DNA from: CAIZGX01 sp044374295
GTDB lineage: Bacteria; Bacteroidota; Bacteroidia; Flavobacteriales_D; Sanyastnellaceae
Direction of reading: 5' to 3'
DNA length: 49,059 nt
Assembly: GCA_044374295.1 (NCBI GenBank)
Contig: JBILOU010000007.1
Span: 1-49,059 of the forward strand
The translations under genes and the position numbers were made by a program. Positions 13,948 to 22,910 of the stretch are shown one piece after another (position 1 is the stretch's first letter; the number at the start of each line of letters is the position of its first letter). A model generated the notes under the pieces. That model saw only the letters and a program-made list of their open reading frames with translations. It did no database searches and was not told where the DNA came from.

Positions 13948-16779
13948 ATGAAACAAAAAGGATTACTTTTTTTCGTGCTATTAATTTCAATTTTTAGCAT
14001 ACGTGTTGAAGCGCAGATTCTAACATCGACGCCGGCTTTTCCAACACAGACCGATCAGATTACGGTCTTCTATGATGCCACAACAGGAAACGGAGACCTT
14101 TCAGGTTATACACCTATTTATGCGCATACGGGAGTTATCACAAGTAACAGTGTTGGTCCGAACGACTGGCAGCATACGGTAGGAAATTGGGGGACTGCAG
14201 ACGCTTCGGTACTTATGACTCCAATGGGAAATAACATTCACAAGATTGTAATTACTCCTTCAACATTTTACAATTTAAATGTTGGTGAGACTATTTCTAA
14301 AATGATGTTTGTTTTCCGCAATGCTACAGGTTCTGTGGTGGGAAGAAATGCTGACGGAAGCGATATCTATTTGACTGTTTACCCTCCAGGGTTCAACGCT
14401 TCCCTTTCTCAGCCTACAGCTGAATCTCAGATAGTAAATGCCAATCAAGTAGTTCCTGTTACGGCGAATTCTTCCATTGCCTCAAATATTACAATCTCTG
14501 TTAATGGTAGTCAAGTTGCTTCAGCAAACAATGTAACTACCCTGAATTACAACTTTAGTCAGAGTGCTGCAGGTGAATATGTTGTTTCGATGACAGCAGT
14601 AAATGGAGTTACCACAATTACTGATGAGAAAGTAATTATTATTCTTCCTTCTATAAATTTAGCTGCTGCTCCAGCGGGAACCATTGACGGAATCAACATT
14701 ACCTCCACAACAGGTGTTCGCTTGCAGTTGTATGCTCCCAATAAGAATTTTGTTTTTGTCATTGGAGATTTCAACAACTGGCAATTGGATCTGAACTACC
14801 TTATGAATCGCACGCCTGATGGAAATACCTACTGGATAGATATTCCGAATTTATCTCCGGGCACTGAATATCGCTTTCAGTATTATATTAACATGGAAGG
14901 AATGCGTGTCGCAGATGTATACGCTGAAAAAATATTGGATGGTTGGAATGACGGATGGATTCCAGAAACGACTTATCCTAACTTGATTGATTATCCAAAT
15001 GGATTAACATCAGAGCCTGTTTCTGTATTCAGAACTGACCCTCCTGTTTTCAACTGGACTGATCAAAGCTACGTTCGTCCGGCCAAAACGAAATTGGTAG
15101 TTTACGAATTATTGGTTCGCGATTTCCTTGAAGACAGAACTTATGCTTCATTGACTGATTCATTGGATTATTTAGAAAATCTAGGCGTTACCGCTATTCA
15201 ATTAATGCCAATTAATGAGTTTGAAGGAAACGACAGTTGGGGTTACAATCCGTCTTTCTATTTTGCTCCTGATAAAGCATATGGCAGCGCTGAAGCTTTG
15301 AAAACATTTGTAAATGAAGCTCACAACCGAGGAATTGCGGTTATTTTGGACATAGCTTTGAACCACAGTTTCGGTCAAAATCCAATGGTACGCATGTACT
15401 TCGATGCAAGTGCCGGTCAATATGGGCAGCCTACAATCAGCAATCCTTGGTTCAATCCAACACCGAAACACGATTTCAATGTTGGATATGACTTCAACCA
15501 CGAAAGTCTTCAAACGAAGAATTTCACAAAACGTGTAATTGGACATTGGCTTCAGAATTACCATATCGATGGCTACCGTTTCGATTTATCGAAGGGCTTC
15601 ACACAAAACCTTACTCTAGGAAATATAGGTGCTTGGGGGGCTTATGATCAAAGTCGCGTTAATATTTGGAACGATTACTACAATCACATGCAAACCGTTG
15701 AACCCGGTTCTTACGCAATACTGGAGCACTTCGCAGACAACAGTGAAGAAACTGTTTTAAGCAACAGCGGAATGATGTTTTGGGGAAACTTGAATCATGA
15801 ATACATGGAAGGATCAATGGGATACCCATCTAATTTTTCATGGGGAAGTTATCAGAACCGAGGATGGAACAATGCACACTTGATTACCTATGCTGAAAGT
15901 CATGATGAAGAACGTATGATGTATAAGAACTTGCTATACGGAGCGAGCAACGGAACATACAACATTACCAATTTAAATACAGCGCTGAAAAGACAAGAGT
16001 TGGCTCATTGCTTGTTGCTTCCAATACCAGGACCTAAGATGATCTGGCAGTTTGGTGAATTGGGTTATGATTACAGTATAAATACATGTTCTGATGGTGT
16101 TACTATCAATACCGATTGCAGAACTGCTGCGAAGCCTGTAAGATGGGATTATTGGGACAATCAGAATAGAAAGCATCTTTATAAGGTGACAGCTGCTTTG
16201 AACAATTTGAAGAAGACTGAGCCTGTTTTCTCAACTACTAACTTCAATATTGACTTGGGCGGATTTGGTAAGCGCATTCATTTGAATGGGACGAACAACG
16301 CAGTAGTCGTTGGAAATTTTCAAACAACAAGCTTAAACATGATTCCTGGGTTCCAGCATACTGGAACATGGTACGACTATTTCACTGGCAATGCTTTTCA
16401 AGTAAATGATTTAAATGCATCATTCTTCTATGAGCCAGGTGAATACCATATTTATACCGACTATCCATTGGCAGTTCCTGATTTGAACACCTCATTGGAA
16501 GAAGTAATGGCTTTCGCTAAATCTTCTTTCATGATTTGGCCGAATCCTTCGAACAACCGTGTTAATGTTGCATACAGTATGGTTCATGCGGCACCAGTAC
16601 AAATTGTATTACGCGATTTAACAGGAAGAGTGGTTTCTTCTTTCAACACACAAGGTATTTCAGGAATTAATCAATCTGAATGGAATTTATCGGCTGAAAA
16701 CATTGCGGCTGGTTCCTACATCATTTCAGTTGAAACAGAAGGTAGAAGAGAATCGGCTCCATTTATTTGGAATCCATAA
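13948..16779 (+). CDS. Secreted GH13 alpha-amylase with T9SS sorting domain
   Basis: This is an extracellular alpha-glucan hydrolase of 943 residues. A signal peptide (about 1-22) is followed by a module at about 23-150 that resembles both halves of the protein at 22014-22841. Next are a small Ig-like region and a CBM48/isoamylase-like domain (FVIGDFNNWQ, about 270-279). The GH13 barrel runs from about 380 with region I DIALNH (468-473), nucleophile Asp546 in GYRFDLS, acid/base Glu593 in AILEHF, and His652-Asp653 in SHDEE. From about residue 862 a type A T9SS domain begins with WPNPS and ends in a GSYIISVE-type strand pattern, so it should be exported by T9SS and held at or released from the surface. 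It has its own promoter and leads the glucan utilization locus. Confidence 0.9.
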   Translation: MKQKGLLFFVLLISIFSIRVEAQILTSTPAFPTQTDQITVFYDATTGNGDLSGYTPIYAHTGVITSNSVGPNDWQHTVGNWGTADASVLMTPMGNNIHKIVITPSTFYNLNVGETISKMMFVFRNATGSVVGRNADGSDIYLTVYPPGFNASLSQPTAESQIVNANQVVPVTANSSIASNITISVNGSQVASANNVTTLNYNFSQSAAGEYVVSMTAVNGVTTITDEKVIIILPSINLAAAPAGTIDGINITSTTGVRLQLYAPNKNFVFVIGDFNNWQLDLNYLMNRTPDGNTYWIDIPNLSPGTEYRFQYYINMEGMRVADVYAEKILDGWNDGWIPETTYPNLIDYPNGLTSEPVSVFRTDPPVFNWTDQSYVRPAKTKLVVYELLVRDFLEDRTYASLTDSLDYLENLGVTAIQLMPINEFEGNDSWGYNPSFYFAPDKAYGSAEALKTFVNEAHNRGIAVILDIALNHSFGQNPMVRMYFDASAGQYGQPTISNPWFNPTPKHDFNVGYDFNHESLQTKNFTKRVIGHWLQNYHIDGYRFDLSKGFTQNLTLGNIGAWGAYDQSRVNIWNDYYNHMQTVEPGSYAILEHFADNSEETVLSNSGMMFWGNLNHEYMEGSMGYPSNFSWGSYQNRGWNNAHLITYAESHDEERMMYKNLLYGASNGTYNITNLNTALKRQELAHCLLLPIPGPKMIWQFGELGYDYSINTCSDGVTINTDCRTAAKPVRWDYWDNQNRKHLYKVTAALNNLKKTEPVFSTTNFNIDLGGFGKRIHLNGTNNAVVVGNFQTTSLNMIPGFQHTGTWYDYFTGNAFQVNDLNASFFYEPGEYHIYTDYPLAVPDLNTSLEEVMAFAKSSFMIWPNPSNNRVNVAYSMVHAAPVQIVLRDLTGRVVSSFNTQGISGINQSEWNLSAENIAAGSYIISVETEGRRESAPFIWNP

Positions 16780-16805
16780 ATTAATGATTTACCAACAACG
16801 AGTAA

Positions 16806-16820
16806 GTGTATGTTGGACAC
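16806..16820. promoter_or_regulatory. Imperfect palindrome GTGTATGTTGGACAC at the susC promoter (candidate operator)
   Basis: The GTGT/ACAC arms have the same outer bases and length as the perfect palindrome at 13900-13914. The site overlaps the -33 TTG (16813-16815) of the susC promoter. Its matching position at a second promoter of the same locus supports a common regulator, but no regulator gene is present in the window. Confidence 0.4.
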
Positions 16821-16843
16821 GAAGTGAAAACAATTTATATTAG
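16813..16843 (+). promoter_or_regulatory. Promoter TTG-N20-TATATTAG of the susC operon
   Basis: TTG at 16813-16815 and TATATTAG at 16836-16843 (one departure from TAnnTTTG) are 20 bases apart. A 34-base A+T-rich leader precedes the susC ATG. This suggests the outer-membrane genes are transcribed separately from the amylase. Confidence 0.55.
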
Positions 16844-16877
16844 CGCGACTTAAACCAAAACAAATTCTATTTTTTAT

Positions 16878-19800
16878 ATGTCAAAACTCTATAAAACTAG
16901 TCTGCTTACCGCTGTATTGGCTTTGTTTTCCGTGATTTCATGGGGACAATCTGTTAGCGGGGTAGTTACAGACGAAGAGAATCGTCCTATCCCAGGAGCT
17001 TTCGTCTTAGTAAAAGGAACTTCAAACGGAACAGCAAGTGATCAAGTTGGAAATTATTCCTTGAACACAGGTTCTGGTACTTTTGAATTGGAAGTAAAAG
17101 CCCTGAATTTTGAGACTATCATAAAATCAGTGACTGTTGGAAATTCTGATGTTAAGCAAAACTTCAAACTAAGCTCAAGCTCGTTAACATTAGATAACAT
17201 CGAAATTATCGGATACGGTGTTGAACGCAACAGACCTAGTACTGGATCGATTGCAAAAATCAGTGGTAAAGACATCAGTGCTATCCGCACGCCAAGCTTT
17301 GAAGCAGCGCTTCAAGGTCAAGCTGCTGGTTTGCAAGTGTCTCAGGGTTCTGGTATTGCAGGTGCAGGATCATTGATTCGTATTCGCGGAACAGCTTCTG
17401 TTTCTGCCGGTGGTGATCCGTTGTACATTATTGATGGTATTCCAATGACCCAAGATTATTTCTTGCGTGGAAACAGTGGAGCTTTAAATAACAACCCCCT
17501 TGCTACCATCAATCCTAACGACATTGAAAAAGTTGAAGTTCGTAAAGATGCTGCCGCCGCAGGAGAATATGGTTCTCGTGCTGCGAATGGTGTTATTATC
17601 ATTACAACGAAACGCGCCAAAGAAAAAGGTTGGAAATTCGATTACGGATTAAATGCAGGTATCGCAACGCCGGCATCTCGTCCAAATATGTTGAACACTG
17701 AAGAGTATTTACGTATTCGTCAGGAAGCATGGGAAAACGATGGCGGTACAGGATACGTATGGTTACCAAATATGACCACTGCGACAGACGATGCAGCTAC
17801 ACGTAAAGATGCCTACATGAAAGCCGGTTTAACCGATACTGATTGGGTAAATGAAACGGTTGGAAGAGGTACTAAATATGGAACTAATTTCTCTGCTCGT
17901 TACGGAGGAAAAAAACACAATGTATTTTTCTCTGTTGGATATGATGACAATCAAAGTTTTTTGAAGGGTAACAGTTATAAGCGTATTTCCGCTCGTGTTA
18001 ATCCTGAATTCCGTTTAGGAGATAAATTAAAATTGAACCTGTCACTCTCTGGAACTCGCGGTTTGAACCAACGTGTTGATGCTGCTTGGTCAGGTGGTTT
18101 AGGAGATGCAATGTCTAACGCCTTGCCATATTACCCAGTTTACCACACCGATACTACATTTAATGCCGCAGGTGAAGTGGTTAACAAACCTGGAGATTAT
18201 TTCTATTGGAGAGATGAGTTCGGAAACGTGAAGAATCCCGTTGCTTATAGAGAGCAATTGCGTTGGACAACCGTTGAAGACCGTGTAATTAATACAGGAC
18301 GTTTGATTTACATGCCGAAGAAGAACCTGTTCATTGTTGCCACAGGTGGTATGGATTGGATGCACATTGGTGAAAACAGATTAACACCAGCTTCTTTCGA
18401 TTTATCAAATGGACAAGGAAACTACAGTAATGATCAGCGTTTGGTTCGAAACTACAGCTACAACATTACTGCGGAATACAGTAAAGAAATCAAACCTGAT
18501 TTGAATGCGTCGATCCTTATCGGGCATGAGCTTCAACATTCAAAGACAAACTTTATTAACGATTACATCCCGAACTTGGATGAAACAGTTGCTGAATTCT
18601 CGGATGTTGAAAGCAACCCAGATACTCGTGTTCGCACTGTCGGAAATCCAAGTCAATTCAGTTTCTTGGGGTTCTTCGCTAAATACAATATGAATTATAA
18701 GTCGAAATACTTCTTTGAAGCAAGTGTTCGTCGCGATGGTAGTTCACGTTTCGGGGTAAACAATAAGTTCGGTAATTTCCCTTCGGCATCATTAGGATGG
18801 ATTATCTCTGAAGAAAGTTTCTTGAAAGATAACAAAACCATTAATTACATGAAGTTACGTGCAAGTTACGGTCTTACTGGAAACTCAGATATTCCTGCAA
18901 ATGCGCAATATGCATTGTACAGTGCATCTAACAACGGAATATTCTACAACCAAAATCCTATCCTCTTCCCTACTCAAGCAGGTAATTCAAATTTAAGATG
19001 GGAAACAACAAACAACTTCTCTGTTGCATTGGAAACTGGATTTTGGCAAGATCGTTTAACGGTAACCTTGGAAGGATACAGAAAGTATAGCCGTGATGTA
19101 CTTATGAACGTAAGTCTTCCTGCAAGTACTGGATTCACCAACTTCTGGGATAATGTTGCTGAGGTTATGAATCAAGGAATCGAGTTAACCACTATCGTTA
19201 ACTGGACTAAGAGCAGTAAGTTTACAGCACGCACAAGTGCGAACTTCTCATACAACTACAACGAATTAGTAAGTATCGGAGATTACACTCCAGATGCGGT
19301 ATCGGGTGGAACGAATGATTCTCGCGTACTCGTTGGAAAACCAATTGGTTCATTCTATTTGGTTTCTTTCGACCATATAGATGCACAAACAGGACTTCCT
19401 GTTTACATCACCCCTGATGGAAACTACACAACTGATTACGATAACAGTATTCGTAACTATGTTGGAAATGGCTTACCAAAAATGATGGGTGGATTGACTC
19501 AAACATTCGGATGGAAAAACTTCAGCCTTTCTGCTTTGTTCACATACAGTCTTGGAGCAAGAATCTTCGATTCAAGTGCTAAACGTCAATTAGGAGTAGT
19601 AACGAGCTGGAACATGCGCGACGAGATCTTAGATCGTTGGACAGCACCTGGTGATGAATCAACTTTCGGAAGATTGACTTTGGATGAAACTACTTATGGA
19701 TTGCCAGATGGTTTCCCATGGTGGAATACATCATTGTTCATGTACAAAGCAAACTACATGCGTTTGAGAAACTTGGCTTTGGATTATACCTTCCCGAACG

Positions 19801-20006
19801 AAGTGACTAAGAAATTAAAGATGACTGGATTGAACATTGGTGTAAGCGTTACCAACTTGTTCACCATTACGAATTTCCCAGGTTTGGATCCTGAAGTAGT
19901 TCGTGACTTTGAAAACGCGCAAGACAGAAACTTAAGTCCTAACGTGACTTACTTAACGCCAATGCAAGAGCGTAGTTTCAACATTCGCTTAAACGCTAAC
20001 TTCTAA
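16878..20006 (+). CDS. susC-like: SusC/RagA-family TonB-dependent outer-membrane transporter
   Basis: This outer-membrane importer takes up oligosaccharides with SusD as lid, driven by TonB. A signal peptide (about 1-23) is followed by a carboxypeptidase-regulatory-like domain (VSGVVTDEENRPIPGAFVLV, about 26-100), a TonB box near IEIIGYG, and the plug domain with IRIRGTASVSAGGDPLYIIDG and IEKVEVRKDAAAAGEYGSRA. A 22-strand barrel ends in RSFNIRLNANF with the usual terminal Phe. At 1042 residues it is a standard SusC. It lies between the amylase and susD (11-base gap), placing it in an alpha-glucan system. Confidence 0.95.
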   Translation: MSKLYKTSLLTAVLALFSVISWGQSVSGVVTDEENRPIPGAFVLVKGTSNGTASDQVGNYSLNTGSGTFELEVKALNFETIIKSVTVGNSDVKQNFKLSSSSLTLDNIEIIGYGVERNRPSTGSIAKISGKDISAIRTPSFEAALQGQAAGLQVSQGSGIAGAGSLIRIRGTASVSAGGDPLYIIDGIPMTQDYFLRGNSGALNNNPLATINPNDIEKVEVRKDAAAAGEYGSRAANGVIIITTKRAKEKGWKFDYGLNAGIATPASRPNMLNTEEYLRIRQEAWENDGGTGYVWLPNMTTATDDAATRKDAYMKAGLTDTDWVNETVGRGTKYGTNFSARYGGKKHNVFFSVGYDDNQSFLKGNSYKRISARVNPEFRLGDKLKLNLSLSGTRGLNQRVDAAWSGGLGDAMSNALPYYPVYHTDTTFNAAGEVVNKPGDYFYWRDEFGNVKNPVAYREQLRWTTVEDRVINTGRLIYMPKKNLFIVATGGMDWMHIGENRLTPASFDLSNGQGNYSNDQRLVRNYSYNITAEYSKEIKPDLNASILIGHELQHSKTNFINDYIPNLDETVAEFSDVESNPDTRVRTVGNPSQFSFLGFFAKYNMNYKSKYFFEASVRRDGSSRFGVNNKFGNFPSASLGWIISEESFLKDNKTINYMKLRASYGLTGNSDIPANAQYALYSASNNGIFYNQNPILFPTQAGNSNLRWETTNNFSVALETGFWQDRLTVTLEGYRKYSRDVLMNVSLPASTGFTNFWDNVAEVMNQGIELTTIVNWTKSSKFTARTSANFSYNYNELVSIGDYTPDAVSGGTNDSRVLVGKPIGSFYLVSFDHIDAQTGLPVYITPDGNYTTDYDNSIRNYVGNGLPKMMGGLTQTFGWKNFSLSALFTYSLGARIFDSSAKRQLGVVTSWNMRDEILDRWTAPGDESTFGRLTLDETTYGLPDGFPWWNTSLFMYKANYMRLRNLALDYTFPNEVTKKLKMTGLNIGVSVTNLFTITNFPGLDPEVVRDFENAQDRNLSPNVTYLTPMQERSFNIRLNANF

Positions 20007-20017
20007 TTCGAACGAAC

Positions 20018-21400
20018 ATGAAAAAGATATCATACTTCATTTTAGCTATTGGATTAGCTCTAGGAATTGCCTCTTGTGAAAAAATGTTAGAGTATCCACC
20101 TGAAGGAGCAATTCTAGCAGAAGATGCATTGAATACTCCAGACGATGCGCAACGTTTATTGAACAGTTGCTACGACGTAATTGCAAATTTGTTTGATGGT
20201 AAGTACCAGAACATTTGTGAGCTCATGAGCGACAACATGGCTGAGCCAAACGGTTTAGATTTTAACGCTATTTATACCCGTGAAACTAACTTTTTCACCC
20301 CAACTACAAACGGCACCTATTCCGATTTTTATTATGCCATTTACCGTTGCAATTCATTGATTAAAAATTTCGATTTAATCGAGGGTTTAGAAGAATCCGA
20401 AAAGAATCGCATGGAATCGGAAGCACGCTTTATTCGAGCTTTTTGTCATTTCAGTGTTGTTAAGATTTGGGCGCAGCCTTATGGTTACTCTCCTTCTAAT
20501 TCACACTTGGGAATAATTTTAAGAAGAGAAGCTGGCAACGAGCCATTAGCTAGAAGCACAGTCTCTGAATCTTATGCCTTTATTATTGAAGACCTGGAAT
20601 ATGCCTATGCAAACCTTCCAGAAACGAATGGCAACTATGCAACGAAAAATGCTGCAGCAGGATTATTAGCTATGGTTTACTTCCAAATGAACAATTACGT
20701 TCAAGCGGAACAATACGCATCTTTGGTTATCAACTCTGGATTATATGCAATGAACGACACATTGGATCGCTTCCCTGCTACTCCAGCTTTGAATCCTGAA
20801 ACTGTTTTTGGAATAGTAAGTTCTAATCCTGGAGCTACTAACATTGATCAACGCACTGACAATTTCATTGGTAACTATAATGCAGGTGGTGCTCTTCCTC
20901 CGAACTTGATGTTCTCAAATGAATTGTATCAATTCACCAACTTGAACAGCGCAGATGATCGTTTAGGTTGGATGCAATCGAGCGGTGGAAAATACAAAAA
21001 TCGTCGCTTCGAGGACAAAGTCTTCTTCAACATTCCAATCATCTACTTAACCGAATTGAAATTGATTCGTGCTGAAAGTTTGGCTGAAATGGGTGGTGAC
21101 TTAACCGTTGCTATCAACGACATCAATGATGTTCGCGACCGTGCGTTTGGTGCTGGACTGAATGATTTATCATCTTCTTCGACAGCTGCTGAAGTAATTG
21201 CAGCTGCTCGCAGAGAGTATCGCATTGAGACTATGGGCGAAGGGAAATGGATCAATCAATTGAAGCGTATTGGAGCAAAAGGAGAAAACATAATTGTTCG
21301 CAATGCTCCATGGAACTGTCCAGGTATGGCTCTTCAATTCCCGAACAGCGAATTCACCTCTGCCCTTTTTGTTGGGAATCCAGAAGGAGGATGCAACTAA
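20018..21400 (+). CDS. susD-like: SusD/RagB-family surface glycan-binding lipoprotein
   Basis: This surface lipoprotein captures glycan and forms the lid of SusC. Residues 1-20 are a lipoprotein signal (GIASC, Cys20). The body has the tetratricopeptide-like helical fold with diagnostic sequences: YYAIYRCNSLIKNFD, ESEARFIRAFCHFSVVKIWA, YATKNAAAGLLAMVYFQMNNYVQAEQYA, and the C-terminal IYLTELKLIRAESLAEMG with REYRIETMGEGKWINQLKR. At 460 residues it is typical. The stop codon TAA runs directly into the tandem GAGAAGGTAA repeat, which separates it from the next lipoprotein gene. Confidence 0.94.
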   Translation: MKKISYFILAIGLALGIASCEKMLEYPPEGAILAEDALNTPDDAQRLLNSCYDVIANLFDGKYQNICELMSDNMAEPNGLDFNAIYTRETNFFTPTTNGTYSDFYYAIYRCNSLIKNFDLIEGLEESEKNRMESEARFIRAFCHFSVVKIWAQPYGYSPSNSHLGIILRREAGNEPLARSTVSESYAFIIEDLEYAYANLPETNGNYATKNAAAGLLAMVYFQMNNYVQAEQYASLVINSGLYAMNDTLDRFPATPALNPETVFGIVSSNPGATNIDQRTDNFIGNYNAGGALPPNLMFSNELYQFTNLNSADDRLGWMQSSGGKYKNRRFEDKVFFNIPIIYLTELKLIRAESLAEMGGDLTVAINDINDVRDRAFGAGLNDLSSSSTAAEVIAAARREYRIETMGEGKWINQLKRIGAKGENIIVRNAPWNCPGMALQFPNSEFTSALFVGNPEGGCN

Positions 21401-21470
21401 GAGAAGGTAAGAGAAGGTAAGAGAAGGTAAGAGAAGGTAAGAGAGGGGAAGAAAAGGTAAGAGAAGGTAA
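21401..21470 (+). repeat. Seven tandem 10-bp polypurine repeats (GAGAAGGTAA)
   Basis: Units begin at 21401, 21411, 21421, 21431, 21441, 21451 and 21461. Five are exactly GAGAAGGTAA; units 5 and 6 are GAGAGGGGAA and GAAAAGGTAA. The array starts on the base after the susD stop, whose TAA completes a partial unit. The period equals one DNA turn. It is intra-operonic, between susD and the next lipoprotein gene. Confidence 0.95.
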
Positions 21471-21525
21471 GATTAGAATTAAGAATTAAAGAGAAACTAG
21501 AAATTAAAAATTAAATAAACGTCAA

Positions 21526-22011
21526 ATGAAATCAGTAAAACTATTTTTGATGATAGCCTTGACTACAGGTTTGTTCGCTGGTTGTAAGCCAGAGACAACT
21601 GGTGAGTTGGGAGAGCCCTCAGATAAGTTGCAAGGAATGGGTGGCACTTGGGAGCTGACCTCCTTCATTCAACAAGATCCAAACAATCCAGTTTTGGAAG
21701 AGCGCGATTTAAGTGAGTTCTATTTGGTGTCTGGTGTTGAGCCTATGCGCATTATCCTAGATGTCCCAACTCAAACCTATAGCGTTACAATAACTGAAGG
21801 GAAAAACTTCTTTGGTGAAAGTGGTACATGGACATTGGACGACAACTTAGCTCCTTCATCTATAACACTGATGAACGCAAACGACACACTTGAGTTGTTC
21901 CTTGGTAATATGGTGCTGCCGACAAGCAATAACATGGGCTTGCAATATCACCGCGTATGTTCCGACGACTTCAAGAATGTGATTTATAAGTTTAACTTCC
22001 AACGCATTTAA
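21526..22011 (+). CDS. Small lipocalin-like lipoprotein of the glucan locus
   Basis: A lipoprotein of 161 residues with signal MKSVKLFLMIALTTGLFAGC (Cys20). A lipocalin-like start MGGTWELTSFIQQD is followed by alternating beta-strands (MRIILDV, TYSVTI, GTWTLDD, SSITLMN, DTLELFLGNM) and ends with VIYKFNFQRI. It resembles DUF5004-type lipoproteins found next to SusD genes, but this is recognition by pattern only. It probably sits at the outer membrane and supports glycan capture. It follows susD after the tandem repeat and is two bases from the next gene. There is no catalytic motif. Confidence 0.65.
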   Translation: MKSVKLFLMIALTTGLFAGCKPETTGELGEPSDKLQGMGGTWELTSFIQQDPNNPVLEERDLSEFYLVSGVEPMRIILDVPTQTYSVTITEGKNFFGESGTWTLDDNLAPSSITLMNANDTLELFLGNMVLPTSNNMGLQYHRVCSDDFKNVIYKFNFQRI

Positions 22012-22013
22012 TC

Positions 22014-22841
22014 ATGAAAAAGATATTATTTACACTCGCGGCTTTCGCAATTGCTGTTGTCGGATTTTCACAAGCAGCATTCGTATTCCCCTCTCCTACC
22101 AATGCAAATGCGACTATGGATTTGTACATTGACGTTGCTCAAACGACAGGAGGTCTTAAGACGCTATTGGGAAATCATCCTGAAGAAATTGATTCTGTTT
22201 ATATGTGGACCTGGCAGCCAGCGGGGCCTTCTTGTGGAAACGGTGAATGGGGAAATTCAAACACTTGCATGCGCCTGACACACGTGAGCGGTTTGTTGTA
22301 TAAAATGACTTTCGTTCCAACAACTTATTATGCTTGCACTCCGTTGCAGTTGTTTCAGAATGGCATCTCTTGTTTAGCTAAATTGAAAAACGGCAATGCT
22401 TATAGCTCAGATGGCGTTGGTGAAGCAAAGACTGAAGATTTACATGTTGATATCGTTCCGGCTTTATGCGCAGATCGTATTTGCTTCTTCCCTGAAGCTG
22501 CAAAGCAAGACGATTTCTTCAGCATTAGTTATGACAATACGCAAGAGACAGATGTGAATTTGCAAAACCTAGGAACTGATGAGTGTTATATTTTTCTTCG
22601 CGCATTCACCGGAACTTTTACATTCTTTGATGTTGCACCAATTGCCAACGTTACCTCTACTCCTTCTTTGAAGATGACTGAGTTTTCGCCTGGTAAATTC
22701 AGAAAGACTTTTATTCCTGAAGATTTTATACCAATTCCAGAGGGTTCAACCATAACCAAAATAGGATTTTACATTGTGAAGCCAGGGTATTCTCCTAACC
22801 CTCCACCTTACCAATATTATTATCCGCTGAACTGTCAATAA
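22014..22841 (+). CDS. Secreted two-module surface protein of the glucan locus (SusE/F-like position)
   Basis: The 275-residue protein has a signal peptide (about 1-19, ending GFSQA). The mature part seems to be two copies of one beta-rich module: each starts near FP, has a D-x-Y or S-Y-D strand, a W/F-rich middle, then an M-x-x..(Y/R)K..F.P..(Y/F) segment. The amylase N-terminal module shows the same layout (LMTPMGNNIHKIVITPSTFY, then GETISKMMFVF). In Sus systems the gene after SusD encodes starch-binding SusE/SusF with repeated modules, so a glycan-binding role is likely by position and repeat structure. No Cys for lipidation is seen after the signal. It is the last gene before a strong terminator. 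Confidence 0.6.
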   Translation: MKKILFTLAAFAIAVVGFSQAAFVFPSPTNANATMDLYIDVAQTTGGLKTLLGNHPEEIDSVYMWTWQPAGPSCGNGEWGNSNTCMRLTHVSGLLYKMTFVPTTYYACTPLQLFQNGISCLAKLKNGNAYSSDGVGEAKTEDLHVDIVPALCADRICFFPEAAKQDDFFSISYDNTQETDVNLQNLGTDECYIFLRAFTGTFTFFDVAPIANVTSTPSLKMTEFSPGKFRKTFIPEDFIPIPEGSTITKIGFYIVKPGYSPNPPPYQYYYPLNCQ

Positions 22842-22864
22842 GATTAGTTCAATTCAAAAAATAT

Positions 22865-22895
22865 AAAGAGGTGAAACATTTTCACCTCTTTTTTT
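22865..22895 (+). terminator. Intrinsic terminator of the glucan utilization locus
   Basis: Twelve-base arms AAAGAGGTGAAA/TTTCACCTCTTT around the loop CAT are followed by further T residues to 22895. It ends the operon 24 bases after the last stop. Confidence 0.9.
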
Positions 22896-22898
22896 GTT

Positions 22899-22906
22899 TA
22901 CATTCG
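22899..22906 (+). promoter_or_regulatory. -7 element TACATTCG before the SIMPL gene
   Basis: It lies four bases after the preceding terminator and ends four bases before the ATG at 22911. The -33 region would lie inside the terminator hairpin, where no TTG is found. Confidence 0.5.
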
Positions 22907-22910
22907 AACT

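Noticed and set aside
21401..21470. Tandem array considered as a CRISPR
   Set aside because: Units are contiguous 10-mers without spacers, and no cas gene is present.
13948..22841. Whole locus called as a canonical sus operon with regulator
   Set aside because: No SusR, hybrid two-component or ECF sigma/anti-sigma gene is present, and the amylase and susC have separate promoters; sus symbols are used only as family names.
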